NCBI GenBank assembly: GCA_026398815.1
Contig: JAPLSA010000031.1
Coordinates: 62,001 to 126,000, forward strand
From: Gammaproteobacteria bacterium
GTDB taxonomy: Bacteria; Pseudomonadota; Gammaproteobacteria; Nevskiales; Nevskiaceae
Reading direction: 5' to 3'
Length of the DNA stretch: 64,000 nucleotides
Part shown: piece by piece, positions 42,501 through 50,862 of the stretch
Layout of the letters: every line of letters begins with the position of its first letter
How positions within the stretch are numbered: position 1 is the stretch's first letter
The notes under the pieces: model-generated
What the model saw: the letters and a program-made list of their open reading frames with translations, nothing else
Database searches by the model: none
Told to the model about the DNA's origin: nothing
Position numbers and translations under genes: made by a program

Positions 42501-42669
42501 CCGGGTTGGCGCCGTAGTAGACCGTCGACACGGTGACCGTGGCGTTCTCGGTCTGCGGGTACTGGCGCACCGGCAGGCTCAGCATCGAGCGGATGCCGAG
42601 CACCAGGATCAGCAGGCTGATGACGGTCGCCAGCACCGGCTTCTTGATGAACAGATCAGTGAATTTCAT
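39562..42669 (-). CDS. RND multidrug efflux permease (HAE-1 family)
   Basis: 1035 aa inner-membrane proton antiporter. N-terminal helix (FTDLFIKKPVLATVISLLILVLG), porter domain start (LPVRQYPQTENATVTVSTVYYGA), and helix 4 with the proton-relay Asp pair in LAIGLVVDDAIIVVENVDRHM. C-terminal half repeats this plan (FESFRDPLIVMMSVPMAIFGAV, GLVTLVGLIAKHGILIVEFAN). Length is typical. It is the third pump gene after the outer-membrane factor and the fusion protein, 34 bp downstream of the latter. Substrate range is not predictable. Confidence 0.94.
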   Translation of the reverse strand: MKFTDLFIKKPVLATVISLLILVLGIRSMLSLPVRQYPQTENATVTVSTVYYGANPDVVAGFITTPIEAAVAQAQGIDYLTSSSSTGISTVTATLALNYDSNRALSEINTKVQSVLNQLPPEAQQPTLAVQVGEQIDSLYMGFSSDTLPQNQITDYLIRVVQPKLQSVAGVKLVSLLGGRQFALRAWLDPQRLAAFGVTATDVTAALAANNYLSALGTTKGQMISVDLTAGTDLHSVDEFKNLVIKNKGSALVRLQDVATVTLGAENYDASTRFDGKQSVFIGIKVAPDANALTVIKDVRKVFPDILAEMPEGIHGEISYDATAYIRASISEVQKTLIEALLIVTVVIFLFLGSFRSVLIPVVAMPLSLIGGFFVMLVLGYSINLLTLLALVLAIGLVVDDAIIVVENVDRHMKLGKKPMQAALIAARELAGPIVAISVVLIAVYVPIGFQGGLTGVLFSEFAFTLAGAVGVSAVVALTLSPMMAGVFFKDDHGSNKLVQAIDRNFEKFSSVYRQLLGSLLGAWKLVVGFGFMIIALLVLMMTAPGFFGGVLATGELAPSEDQGFLFYISSAAPNASAKQMLTYTDQMYGIIKDTPEYANAFQISSEGQINSGIGGFVMKPYEERSRKIADINVDLQMRSNQVAGANVFWVNPPSLPGAGQGLPIQFVINTTEPFAKLYEVSQALIAKAQATGKFYVLDNGLKIDKPQTTVNVDRDKVAALGLTMRDVGSTLGSLLGGGYVNYFSIAGRSYKVIPQVTESERLNAGQLDGYYLRAASGQLIPASTVISFKTETVPQSIPHFQQLNSATIGAVFGGTQGEALALLNQLAKETLPAGFTIDYAGESRQYVKESGGFLVTLSFALIIIFLVLAAQFESFRDPLIVMMSVPMAIFGAVVFLFLGFATLNVYTQVGLVTLVGLIAKHGILIVEFANQQRLMGKSKLEAIEIASETRLRPILMTTAAMVLGVMPLVIADGAGAVGRNHMGLVIATGISIGTLFTLFVVPAMYLWLASEHVKPTAAVDADDDGELALADARH

Positions 42670-42703
42670 GCGGACTTGTCCTCGGCGAGGCGCGCGGGCG
42701 CGC

Positions 42704-43990
42704 TCACTGGTCCTTGGGCTGCGGGTTGGCGTCGAAGCTCGGCTGCACGGTGTTGTTGATGTTCACGCGGGCGCCGTTGCGCAGCTTCAGCTGGCCGGTG
42801 GTGACCACCTCGTCGCCTTCCTTCAGGCCGGACAGGATCGCCACCTGGTCGCCGCGCTTCGGGCCGGACACCACGAACACCTGACGGGCCACCAGCACCG
42901 GCGGCGCGTTCGGGTCGACCGGCTTGGCCGGCGCGGCGGCGGGTGCCTCGGCGGCTTTCTCGCCCTTGGCGGCAGCGGCCTCGGCGGCATCGGCGGCGCG
43001 CTGCTTGGCGTCGATCTTGTCCAGCGCCTGGTTCTTGGCCAGCGTCGCCGGCAGGTTCGGATCGGGCGCGTTCTCCTCGCCGCGCTTGACCACCACGAAC
43101 ACCGTTTCACCGTACGGATTGAAGGTGATCGCGGTCTGCGGCAGGGTCAGGTAGCGCTGCGACTGGCCGACCGCAATCCGCAGGTCGGCGAACATGCCGG
43201 GCAGCAGGCGCTGCTCGGGATTGGCGATCGTCGCCTGCACGCGGACGTTGCGGGTTTCGGTATCGACGATCGGGTCGATGGCGCTGATCCTGCCCTCGAA
43301 CACCGTGCCCGGGAAGCTGTCGATGGTCGCCTTCACGGTCTCGCCGACCTTCAGCTGCGCCAGCTGTTGCTGCGGCAGGTTGAAATCGGCGTAGATCGGA
43401 TCGAGCTGCTGCAGGGTCACCACATTGGCGCCCGCCGCCAGGTATTGGCCGCGGTTGACCGTGGAGATGCCGAGCCGGCCGGCGAACGGCGCGCGGATCG
43501 CCATCTTGGCGACCAGCGCCCGCTGCTCCTCGACCGCCGCCTTCGCCGACTTGGCGGTGGCCACGCTGTTCTCGTAGGCCGCGCGGGAAATCGCCTCGGC
43601 CTCGAACTGCAGCTTGTCGCGGGTGGCGTTCAGCTGGGCCAGTTCGGCATTGGCTTCCAGCGAGCGCAGCTTGGCGCGATCGGCGTCGGCCACCAGCTGC
43701 AGCAGCGGGGCGCCGGCCTTGACGTCCTCGCCGGAGCGGAAGCCCACCGCTTCCACGGTACCGGCCAGCTCGTTGGCCAGCTCGACGCCGCGCACGGCGC
43801 GCAGCGAGCCGACCACCGGTAGTTCCGTCGACCAGTCCTGGAATTCGGCCTTGGCGGTCGACACTGCCGACTGCGGTTCCGGCATCGCGGCATAGCCGGC
43901 GAGGGTTTTCTTGACCTGCAATGCCTTGATGCCGCCGATGACGAGAATCAGGACGACGACAACGCCAATCAGGGTGAGCCAGCGCTTCAT
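42704..43990 (-). CDS. RND efflux periplasmic adaptor (membrane fusion protein)
   Basis: 428 aa. An N-terminal anchor (LIGVVVVLILVIGGIKAL) is followed by the lipoyl/hairpin region (LPVVGSLRAVRGVELANELAGTVEAVGF, MAIRAPFAGRLGISTVNRGQYL) and the beta-barrel domain (DPIYADFNLPQQQLAQLKVGE, RISAIDPIVDTETRNVRV). An unusual Ala/Lys-rich insert of about 60 residues (near residues 310-365) interrupts the membrane-proximal domain before GLKEGDEVVTTGQLKLRNGARV. It links the permease to the outer-membrane factor encoded upstream. Confidence 0.92.
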   Translation of the reverse strand: MKRWLTLIGVVVVLILVIGGIKALQVKKTLAGYAAMPEPQSAVSTAKAEFQDWSTELPVVGSLRAVRGVELANELAGTVEAVGFRSGEDVKAGAPLLQLVADADRAKLRSLEANAELAQLNATRDKLQFEAEAISRAAYENSVATAKSAKAAVEEQRALVAKMAIRAPFAGRLGISTVNRGQYLAAGANVVTLQQLDPIYADFNLPQQQLAQLKVGETVKATIDSFPGTVFEGRISAIDPIVDTETRNVRVQATIANPEQRLLPGMFADLRIAVGQSQRYLTLPQTAITFNPYGETVFVVVKRGEENAPDPNLPATLAKNQALDKIDAKQRAADAAEAAAAKGEKAAEAPAAAPAKPVDPNAPPVLVARQVFVVSGPKRGDQVAILSGLKEGDEVVTTGQLKLRNGARVNINNTVQPSFDANPQPKDQ

Positions 43991-44066
43991 GGGGTGCTTC
44001 TCCGAAATCGACCGGATGCGGTCGAGGGGTCTGGATGCGTGCGGATTGCGGGTGACGGGCGCGCGG

Positions 44067-45581
44067 TCAGCGGGCCGGTGCGGCGAGTGCGGCCTGGGCG
44101 GCCGGCGCCGGTGCCGGCAGGGCCGCGTTGACCTCGGTATCCCAGTCGCCGCCGAGTGCGATGTGCAGCGCGGCGGTGTCGCGCAGGCGGCTGGCCACGG
44201 TCACGTAGTAGCCGGCGCGCACGCGGGTCAGCTCGGCGTGCAGCCGGGCCTTCTCGGTGGCGGTACCGGCGCCCAGCGCGTACTGCCGGTCGGCGTTCTG
44301 GTAGGTGATCTCGGCGGCCTTGGCGGCGTTGGCGTAGGCGCCCAGCAGGCTGGCGTTGGACTGCAGCGCCTGCAGCGAATCGGCGACGTTGCGGAACGCG
44401 TTGAGCACGGTCAGCCGGTAGTCGGCCTCGGCCTTCTCGTAGTCGGCGATCGCCGCCTTCTTCAGCGCCGACAGCTCGCCGGCGCGGAACAGCGGCTGGG
44501 TCACCGCCGTGCCGATCGACCAGATGTTGTTGCTGAACAGGTCGCCGATCTTGGTCGCCTGGGTGCCCAGATTGGCGCTCAGCGCGATCTGCGGCAGCTG
44601 GTTGGCGGTGGCCACGCCGATCTTGGCAGCCGCTTCGTGCAGGCCGGCTTCGGCCGCGCGTAGGTCGGGCCGCTGGCGTACCAGCGTCGACGGCAGGCTG
44701 ACCGGAATCTCGGTCGGCAGCTTCAGCGATACCAGCTTCAGGTCGACCGCCGCTGCCGCACCCGGCGTGCGGCCCAGGTACACGGCCAGCTGGGTGCGAG
44801 CGGCCTGCGCCTGCTGCTCGTAGGTCGACAGCGACACCTGCTCGTTGGCCAGCTGGCCTTCGATCACCGCGACCTCGGCGGTGGTGAGCGCGCCCAGCTC
44901 GCGCTGGCGGCGGGCGATCGCCACGCGCGCCGTCTGGTCCTGCACGAGGATGCGGGCGCCATCGGCCAGCAGATCGTTCTCGGCCACGGTGATCGCAGTG
45001 GTCACGACATTGCCGATCAGCGTCTGGTAGGCCGCCGTCAGCTCGTGCTCACGGGCTTCGGCCGAGGCCTTCGCCGCCTCCACGCCGCGCCGCGTGCCGC
45101 CCCAGATGTCGAGCCCGTAGCTGACATTCACCGAAGCGTTGAACAGGTTGTAGATCAGGCCGCCGCCGCCCGGCTGGCCGAAGCTGCCGAAGTCGATCTT
45201 CTGGCGGGTGCCGTTGAAATCGAGGCTGGCATCCGGGAACAGGTCGCTGTAACGGGCGCGGGCATTGGCCTGCGCCGAGCGCAGCGCCGCCTGCGCCGAG
45301 GCGATCGACGGGCTGGCGCGCAGCGCGTCGTTGACCAGGGCGTTGAGTTCCGGCGAGCCGTAGAGCTCCCACCAGCGCGCCGACACCGGCGCGTTGTCGA
45401 GAAAACGCTGGGCTTCGCCACCGGCCACGTCGGCGCTCGCGGTTTCGGCCGGCAGCGGCGTCAGGCTCAGCTTCTCGTCGGCGCCGGGCACCGGCGGCGA
45501 CTTGAAATCCGGCCCGACGGCGCAGCCGCCGAGCAGCGCCAACGGCAACACCAGGGCCGCGCTCCATGCAGTGCGGGTCAT
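44067..45581 (-). CDS. Outer-membrane efflux lipoprotein (NodT/OprM family)
   Basis: 504 aa. The lipobox LLGGC precedes AVGPDFKSPPVP, typical of OprM-like lipoproteins. Two TolC-fold repeats follow (WWELYGSPELNALVNDALRASPSIASAQAALRSA; IGTAVTQPLFRAGELSALKKAA). It forms the outer-membrane channel of the pump. Its ATG overlaps the TetR stop (ATGA), making it the second gene of the TetR-OMF-MFP-RND operon. Confidence 0.93.
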   Translation of the reverse strand: MTRTAWSAALVLPLALLGGCAVGPDFKSPPVPGADEKLSLTPLPAETASADVAGGEAQRFLDNAPVSARWWELYGSPELNALVNDALRASPSIASAQAALRSAQANARARYSDLFPDASLDFNGTRQKIDFGSFGQPGGGGLIYNLFNASVNVSYGLDIWGGTRRGVEAAKASAEAREHELTAAYQTLIGNVVTTAITVAENDLLADGARILVQDQTARVAIARRQRELGALTTAEVAVIEGQLANEQVSLSTYEQQAQAARTQLAVYLGRTPGAAAAVDLKLVSLKLPTEIPVSLPSTLVRQRPDLRAAEAGLHEAAAKIGVATANQLPQIALSANLGTQATKIGDLFSNNIWSIGTAVTQPLFRAGELSALKKAAIADYEKAEADYRLTVLNAFRNVADSLQALQSNASLLGAYANAAKAAEITYQNADRQYALGAGTATEKARLHAELTRVRAGYYVTVASRLRDTAALHIALGGDWDTEVNAALPAPAPAAQAALAAPAR

Positions 45582-46312
45582 GTTTTCGGTCTCGTTTTCG
45601 TTGCGGTGGAACCCGGCGTGCGCGGCTTGCGCCGCGTGCCGGTGCGGGCCTTCGGTTTCGTGGCTTTCTTTGCCGGCATCGTCGCCGGCGTGCGCGGTGC
45701 AGCGATGACGCCGCCGAGCACCGTGCGGAACACGAGATCGGCGTAGGTGTCGGGATCGGCGCCCGCCTGCAGGCCCGGGAAGCGGTCCAGGATCTGCCGG
45801 TTCTGGAAGAACAGCATCACCGTCGCGCCGATCATCAGGGTCACGGTCGACGGGTCGATGTCGGCCGCGAACGCGCCGTTCTTCTGCCCCTGCCGGATGA
45901 TGCCGACCACGGCGTCGATGTTGCGCATGAACACCGGTTCGACCAGATCGCGGCCGGCGCAGCAACCGGTGTTCAGCACTTCGCGGACCACCAGATGGGT
46001 GTTCAGCTCGTTGGCGAAGGCATCGGCGAAATCGAAGCGGATCAGCGCCCGCAGCTTGTCGACGCTGCCCATGTCGGTGCGCGCCAGCAGCGCTTCGGCG
46101 AACTCCGCGTGGCCCTTGCAGGCTTCGCGCAGCACGCCCTGGTGCAGCGCTTCCTTCGACTTGAAGTGATGAAAGATGTTGGCTTTGCTGACCCCGGCCT
46201 GGGCGGCGATGTCGGCGATCGACACCGAATCGAAACCGGCGCGCGCAAAGGCGATCGTCGCGGCGTCGAGGATCGCGCGGGCGCCGCTGGCGAGGTCGGG
46301 TAGAGGCGGCAT
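45578..46312 (-). CDS. TetR-family repressor of the efflux operon
   Basis: 244 aa. The helix-turn-helix is ILDAATIAFARAGFDSVSIADIAAQAGVSKANIFHHFKSKEALH. A ligand-binding domain follows, and the last 35 residues are a Lys/Arg/Thr/Pro-rich basic tail not typical of TetR proteins. As the first gene of the pump operon it likely represses its own transcript, probably through the palindrome at 46345-46362 just upstream, and releases it when an effector binds. Confidence 0.9.
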   Translation of the reverse strand: MPPLPDLASGARAILDAATIAFARAGFDSVSIADIAAQAGVSKANIFHHFKSKEALHQGVLREACKGHAEFAEALLARTDMGSVDKLRALIRFDFADAFANELNTHLVVREVLNTGCCAGRDLVEPVFMRNIDAVVGIIRQGQKNGAFAADIDPSTVTLMIGATVMLFFQNRQILDRFPGLQAGADPDTYADLVFRTVLGGVIAAPRTPATMPAKKATKPKARTGTRRKPRTPGSTATKTRPKT

Positions 46313-46344
46313 CAGACGCGGCGCGGATGAACGGGCGGCAAGGC

Positions 46345-46362
46345 TAACCGATCGGTCGGTCA
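46345..46362. promoter_or_regulatory. Candidate TetR operator upstream of efflux operon
   Basis: TAACCGATCGGTCGGTCA contains the perfect palindrome ACCGATCGGT (46347-46356), with ACCGA also occurring in tandem on the minus strand. It lies 33 bp upstream of the repressor start, where repression of the operon would be effective. Such ACCGNCGGT-like sites are common for pump TetR repressors. Confidence 0.6.
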
Positions 46363-46541
46363 GATGCTAGCGATGCCGCACGACATTGTCATGACAGCGG
46401 ACGGCCGCAGGAGGCTTGCCCCGGCCATGCATCGTCCGAACCGACAGCCGCCTCAGCTGCCAGCGGGTGATCGCAGCCGCTGCGGCGTCACCGGGTCATC
46501 CGGAGCGGGCCTTGCGCCGGACAGTGCGGCGGCCGCGCGGC

Positions 46542-48149
46542 TCACATCCGGAACACGCCGTAGCGCGGCTCGGCGATCGGCGCATTGAGTGCGGCGCTGA
46601 TGGCGATGCCGAGCGCGTTGCGGGTGTCGACAGGATCAAGCATGCCGTCGTCCCAGATTTCCGAGGTCGACCAGTAGGCGCTCTGCTTGCGCTTGAATTC
46701 GGCCAGTACCGGATCGCGGATGGCGGCGATGTCGGCCTCGCCGAGCTGGCGGCCCTGCTTGGCCAGCTGGCGGATCTTGACGTCGGCCAGCGTGTTGGCG
46801 GCCTGTTCGGCGCCCATCACACTGATCTGCGACTGCGGCCAGCTGAACAGGAAGCGGCTGTCGAAGGCGCGGCCGCTCATGCCGTAATTGCCGGCGCCGA
46901 AGCTGCCGTTGCACATCACCGTGAACTTCGGCACCTCGCTGCAGGACACCGCCATGATCATCTTGGCGCCGTCCTTGGTGATGCCGCGCCGCTCGTATTC
47001 GCGGCCGACCATGAAGCCGGTGATGTTCTGCAGGAACAGCAGCGGCGTGCGGTTCTGGTTGCACAGCTCGATGAAGTGCGCCCCTTTCAGCGAGCTGTCG
47101 TTGAACAGCACGCCGTTGTTGCCGAGGATGCCGACCTTGTAGCCCCACAGGTGGGCGTAGCCGCAGACCAGCGTCTGGCCGTAGTTCGGCTGGTATTCGT
47201 GGAAGCGCGAGCCATCGACGATCCGGGCGATCACTTCGCGGATGTCGAACTGCTGCTTGATGTCGCGCGGCAGGATTCCGTACAGCTCCTCGGCTGGATA
47301 GAACGGCGCTTCCGGCGGCTGCCAGCCGATCACCGCCTTCTGCGGCTGCCTGAACTGGGCGACGATGTCGCGGGCGATGGCGATTGCCTCTTCCTCGCTG
47401 CCGGCCGGGTAGTCGGCGGTGCCCGAGACCCGCGTGTGCATATCGCAGCCGCCGAGTTCGTCGACGGTGTTTTCCTCGCCGGTCGCCGCCTTCACCAGCG
47501 GTGGGCCGGCCAGGAAGATCGCACCGGTGCCGCGCACGATGACGTTGTAGTCCGACAGCGCCGGCACATAGGCGCCGCCGGCCGTGCAGTGGCCGAGCAC
47601 CACGCTGACCTGCTGCACGCCCAGCTTCGACAGCAGGCACTGGTTGCGGAAGATCCGGCCGGCCATCTGCTTGTCGGCAAACAGATCGGCCTGCAGCGGC
47701 AGGAAGCCGCCGGCCGAATCGCAGAGGTGCACGACCGGCAGGCGGTTCTCGAGCGCGATGTCGAGCGCGCGGATGATCTTCTTGACCGTCAGCGGGTACC
47801 AGGCGCCGCCCTTGACGCTGGCATCTCCGGCGCTGATCACGCATTCGCGTCCGGACACGATGCCGATGCCGGTGACGCAGCCGGCGCCCGGCACATCGCC
47901 GTCGTAAGCCTCGTTGGCGGCCAGCGAGGAGAACTCCAGAAACGGCGTGCCGGGGTCGAGCAGCAGGGCCAGCCGCTCGCGCACCAGCCGCTTGTCCTGG
48001 CTGCGCAAGCGTTCGATGTCGCGCTGCGGGCGGTCCTCGCGGGCGGCGCGCTGCTTCTCGCGGAACGCCTCGGCGAGCGCGCGGTGGTGGGCGGCGTTGG
48101 CCTGGAATTCGGCGGACGCCGGATTGATCCGGGATTCGATGCGCCTCAT
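46542..48149 (-). CDS. atuC: Acyl-CoA carboxylase beta subunit, geranyl-CoA/methylcrotonyl-CoA type
   Basis: 535 aa carboxyltransferase. Family marks are LCDSAGGFLPLQADLF, VLGHCTAGGAYVPALSD, FLAGPPLVKAATGEE, GYAHLWGYKVGILGNNGVLF, and FLQNITGFMVGREYERRGITKDGAKM. These are shared by MCC (liuB) and geranyl-CoA carboxylase (atuC) beta subunits. The neighbouring AtuA-type protein favours the acyclic-terpene (citronellol/geraniol) pathway over leucine breakdown. Its ATG overlaps the stop of the biotin-carrier gene. Substrate remains to be shown. Confidence 0.85.
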   Translation of the reverse strand: MRRIESRINPASAEFQANAAHHRALAEAFREKQRAAREDRPQRDIERLRSQDKRLVRERLALLLDPGTPFLEFSSLAANEAYDGDVPGAGCVTGIGIVSGRECVISAGDASVKGGAWYPLTVKKIIRALDIALENRLPVVHLCDSAGGFLPLQADLFADKQMAGRIFRNQCLLSKLGVQQVSVVLGHCTAGGAYVPALSDYNVIVRGTGAIFLAGPPLVKAATGEENTVDELGGCDMHTRVSGTADYPAGSEEEAIAIARDIVAQFRQPQKAVIGWQPPEAPFYPAEELYGILPRDIKQQFDIREVIARIVDGSRFHEYQPNYGQTLVCGYAHLWGYKVGILGNNGVLFNDSSLKGAHFIELCNQNRTPLLFLQNITGFMVGREYERRGITKDGAKMIMAVSCSEVPKFTVMCNGSFGAGNYGMSGRAFDSRFLFSWPQSQISVMGAEQAANTLADVKIRQLAKQGRQLGEADIAAIRDPVLAEFKRKQSAYWSTSEIWDDGMLDPVDTRNALGIAISAALNAPIAEPRYGVFRM

Positions 48150-48643
48150 GCCTGCGGCTCCAGTTCCAGCAGCACGGCGTCGCGATCGAAGCTCTGCGCC
48201 TTGTCGAAGCGGATGGCGGCCACCACGCCATCGCGCGGGGCCAGCAGCGTGGTTTCCATCTTCATGCTCTCCATCACCAGCAGGGTCTGGCCCCGGCAGA
48301 CGGCCTCGCCGACCTGCACCGCGAGGCTGACGATGCTGCCCGGCATCGGTGCGCTGATGCGGTCATCGGCACTGCCGCCGGACTGCGCCGCCAGCCGGTC
48401 GAGCGGGTGCTGGTAGCGCAGCGCGTAGGTTTCGCCATCGAGGTACACGAAGACCTCGTCGCCGCGCGTGGCGATCACCACCTCGAACGCGCGATCGCCG
48501 ACGACGAGCCGGGCGCGGCCGTCCGCTGCCGGATTGAGCCGGATGTCCAGCCGCGTGTCGCCGAGATGCAGGCGATAGGCCTGCGGGCTGCGCGACAGCG
48601 CGACGGGATGCTCGGCATCGCCGAGCCGGAAGCGGTGTTCCAT
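48146..48643 (-). CDS. Biotin carboxyl carrier/BT-domain protein, split-off part of carboxylase alpha
   Basis: 165 aa. The C-terminal biotinyl domain carries VMESMKMETTLLAP with Lys128 as the biotinylated residue. The N-terminal 90 residues look like the BT coupling domain of MCC/GCC alpha subunits. In known alpha subunits this region is fused to the biotin carboxylase; here it is a separate ORF in the same frame, separated from it by TAG and two codons. Own signals are possible: GGAGG 12 bases and AGAAGG a few bases before the ATG. Together with the preceding gene the length equals one normal alpha subunit (about 665 aa). Confidence 0.85.
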   Translation of the reverse strand: MEHRFRLGDAEHPVALSRSPQAYRLHLGDTRLDIRLNPAADGRARLVVGDRAFEVVIATRGDEVFVYLDGETYALRYQHPLDRLAAQSGGSADDRISAPMPGSIVSLAVQVGEAVCRGQTLLVMESMKMETTLLAPRDGVVAAIRFDKAQSFDRDAVLLELEPQA

Positions 48644-48649
48644 GGCCTT

Positions 48650-50152
48650 CTAGTTCCTCCAGGCGCCGATCGCGGCATGCAGGTCGGGAATCGCGTCGGC
48701 AGCGTCGCGCAGCGGCCGGGTGCTCAGGCTGGCGGCGGCCAGCAGTGCCTGAAGCGTGTCGTCGGCCAGTACCGGCTCGGCGGCGATCTCGGGGTGGGCG
48801 TCGAGAAAGCCGGTGTGGACATCGCCGGCAACGAACGCCGGATGAGCGATCAGACGACGCAGGAACGCCGTGTTGGTCTTGCAGCCGAGCAGCACGGTGT
48901 CGCGCAGCGCGGCATCGCCGCGGGCGATGGCCTGCTCGCGGGTGGCGCCGTGCACGATCAGCTTGGCGATCATCGGATCGAAGGCGCTGGTCACTTCACC
49001 GCCCTGCAGCACGCCGCTGTCCCAGCGCACGCCCTCGCCCTGCGGCGGCTGCAGTTTCAGGATCGGCCCGGTGGTCGGCGTGTAGCCACGCGCGGCGTCT
49101 TCGGCATAGATGCGGAACTCGATCGCGTGGCCGCTGGCGGTGATGTCCGCCTGTGTGAAGCCCAGCGTCTCGCCAGCGGCGATGCGCAGCTGCTGCAGCA
49201 CCAGGTCGATGCCGGTGATGGCCTCGGTCACCGGGTGCTCGACCTGCAGCCGGGTGTTCATTTCCAGGAAGTAGAAGGTGCCGTCGGGCGCGAAGATGAA
49301 CTCCACGGTGCCGGCGTTGCGGTAGCCGATCGCCCGGGCGATGCCGGCGGCGGTGTCGCAGATACGCGCGCGCAGCGCTGGTGTCAGTGCCGGCGACGGC
49401 GTTTCCTCGACGATCTTCTGGAAGCGCCGCTGCACCGAGCATTCGCGCTCGAATACGTGCACGACCGTGCCCTGGCCATCGCCGAGCACCTGCACCTCGA
49501 TATGGCGGGGTTGCTCGATGTAGCGCTCGCAGTACAGCCGGCCGTCGCCGAAGTAGCGGCTCCCTTCGCTGCGAGCGCGCTCGATCTCGGCTTCCAGCTG
49601 GCCCAGGTCGCGGACGATGCGCATGCCTTTGCCGCCACCGCCCGCCGAGGGCTTGATCAGCAGCGGCGCCCCCACCGCGCGCGAGCGTTCGACGAACGTC
49701 GCCGGGTCGTCGTCCTCGATCGCACTCGGCGCCACCGGAAAGCCGGCCTGCTGCACGAAGTTGCGGGCGCGCACCTTGTCGCCCATCAGGTCGATCTGCT
49801 CCGGCGTCGGGCCGATGAAGCGCAGCCCGGCGGCCTCGACAGCGGCGCAGAAGCTGCGGTTCTCGGACAGGAAGCCGTAACCCGGATGGATCGCGCCGGC
49901 ACCGCAGTACTGCGCGGCGGCAATGATCTGCGCCCCATCGAGATAGGCGGCGACCGGCGTCGGGCCGCTGATCTCGATGGCAACGTCCGCCATCTGCACG
50001 GCCGCCGTGCCGCGATCCGCGACATGGAACACCACCGCGCCGCGCAGGCCCAGCGCCTGCACCGTGCGCAGCACCCGCACCGCGATCTCGCCGCGATTGG
50101 CGACCAGCACGGTGGTGAACGGCCAGCTCTGTGGCGCGGTGTCGGGGTTCAT
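48650..50152 (-). CDS. atuF: Biotin carboxylase, N-terminal part of geranyl/methylcrotonyl-CoA carboxylase alpha
   Basis: 500 aa. It carboxylates biotin with ATP and bicarbonate. Conserved pieces: TVLVANRGEIAVRVLRT, AIHPGYGFLSEN, ATP-grasp loop IKPSAGGGGKGMRIV, HIEVQVLGDG, ECSVQRRFQKIVEETPSP, and FLEMNTRLQVEHPVTE. The protein stops with TAG right after the BC domain (end AAIGAWRN), just before the BT/biotinyl part encoded by the next ORF. Its ATG overlaps the TetR stop. The symbol refers to the matching half of AtuF and is tentative. Confidence 0.86.
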   Translation of the reverse strand: MNPDTAPQSWPFTTVLVANRGEIAVRVLRTVQALGLRGAVVFHVADRGTAAVQMADVAIEISGPTPVAAYLDGAQIIAAAQYCGAGAIHPGYGFLSENRSFCAAVEAAGLRFIGPTPEQIDLMGDKVRARNFVQQAGFPVAPSAIEDDDPATFVERSRAVGAPLLIKPSAGGGGKGMRIVRDLGQLEAEIERARSEGSRYFGDGRLYCERYIEQPRHIEVQVLGDGQGTVVHVFERECSVQRRFQKIVEETPSPALTPALRARICDTAAGIARAIGYRNAGTVEFIFAPDGTFYFLEMNTRLQVEHPVTEAITGIDLVLQQLRIAAGETLGFTQADITASGHAIEFRIYAEDAARGYTPTTGPILKLQPPQGEGVRWDSGVLQGGEVTSAFDPMIAKLIVHGATREQAIARGDAALRDTVLLGCKTNTAFLRRLIAHPAFVAGDVHTGFLDAHPEIAAEPVLADDTLQALLAAASLSTRPLRDAADAIPDLHAAIGAWRN

Positions 50153-50862
50153 CGGCGGGGGACTCCGGAATCGGCAACGACGGTGGTCGGGCGCCGGGTG
50201 GCGCGCCGGGTTGCGGGCGGGGCGGCAGCGGGCACGCGCAGGCCGTCGAGCACCAGACTCACCAGCTGCGTGGCGAGGCTGTCGACGTCCAGCGCGCCGC
50301 GGCCGCAGAGGTAGTTCCACGACAGGTGTTCGATGCCGCCGTAGACCAGGTCGCGCAGCAGCGGCAGCGGCAGGTCGCTGCGGAAGCTGCCGTCGGAGAT
50401 GCCCTGCGCCAGCACGCCGACCAGCAACTCGGTATAGCGGCGGTTGCGGGCGTGCAGCGCGGAGCCGTGATAGTCGTGCTCGGAGCGGACTTCGAGGAAC
50501 ATCAGCCGGCACAGCAGCGGATTGGCCGCGATCGCGCCGAGATGCCGCTCGATGACCCGCCGCAGCCGCTCGGTCGGCGTGGCCAGCGTTGCCAGCTCGC
50601 GGCTGCAGTCGTCGAACAGCGTGTCGTACCAGTGCACCAGCACTTCCAGCAGCAGCGCCCGCTTGCTCGGGAAGTACTTGAACACCAGCCCTTCGACGAC
50701 GCCGACGCGGGCGGCGATCTCGCTGACCGCCGTCTGCGCGTAGCCCTTCTCGCAGAACAGCGCGCGGGCGGCGTCGAGGATTTCCTCGACCCTTTCGGCC
50801 CGCGCCCGGCGCGTGGCCGGCGGCCGCACGGCGGCCGGGCGGCGTGCTTTGCGTCCGCTCAC
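50149..50862 (-). CDS. TetR-family regulator inside the atu-like operon
   Basis: 237 aa. HTH region RVEEILDAARALFCEKGYAQTAVSEIAARVGVVEGLVFKYFPSKRALL. N- and C-termini are Arg/Pro/Ala-rich. GTG at 50862 overlaps the atuA stop (GTGA), and the stop overlaps the biotin carboxylase start, so the regulator is made with the enzymes. It may bind the perfect palindrome AAGTGAG-N5-CTCACTT at 53463-53481 between the two divergent transcripts, a role like AtuR in Pseudomonas. Binding is inferred. Confidence 0.85.
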   Translation of the reverse strand: MSGRKARRPAAVRPPATRRARAERVEEILDAARALFCEKGYAQTAVSEIAARVGVVEGLVFKYFPSKRALLLEVLVHWYDTLFDDCSRELATLATPTERLRRVIERHLGAIAANPLLCRLMFLEVRSEHDYHGSALHARNRRYTELLVGVLAQGISDGSFRSDLPLPLLRDLVYGGIEHLSWNYLCGRGALDVDSLATQLVSLVLDGLRVPAAAPPATRRATRRPTTVVADSGVPRR

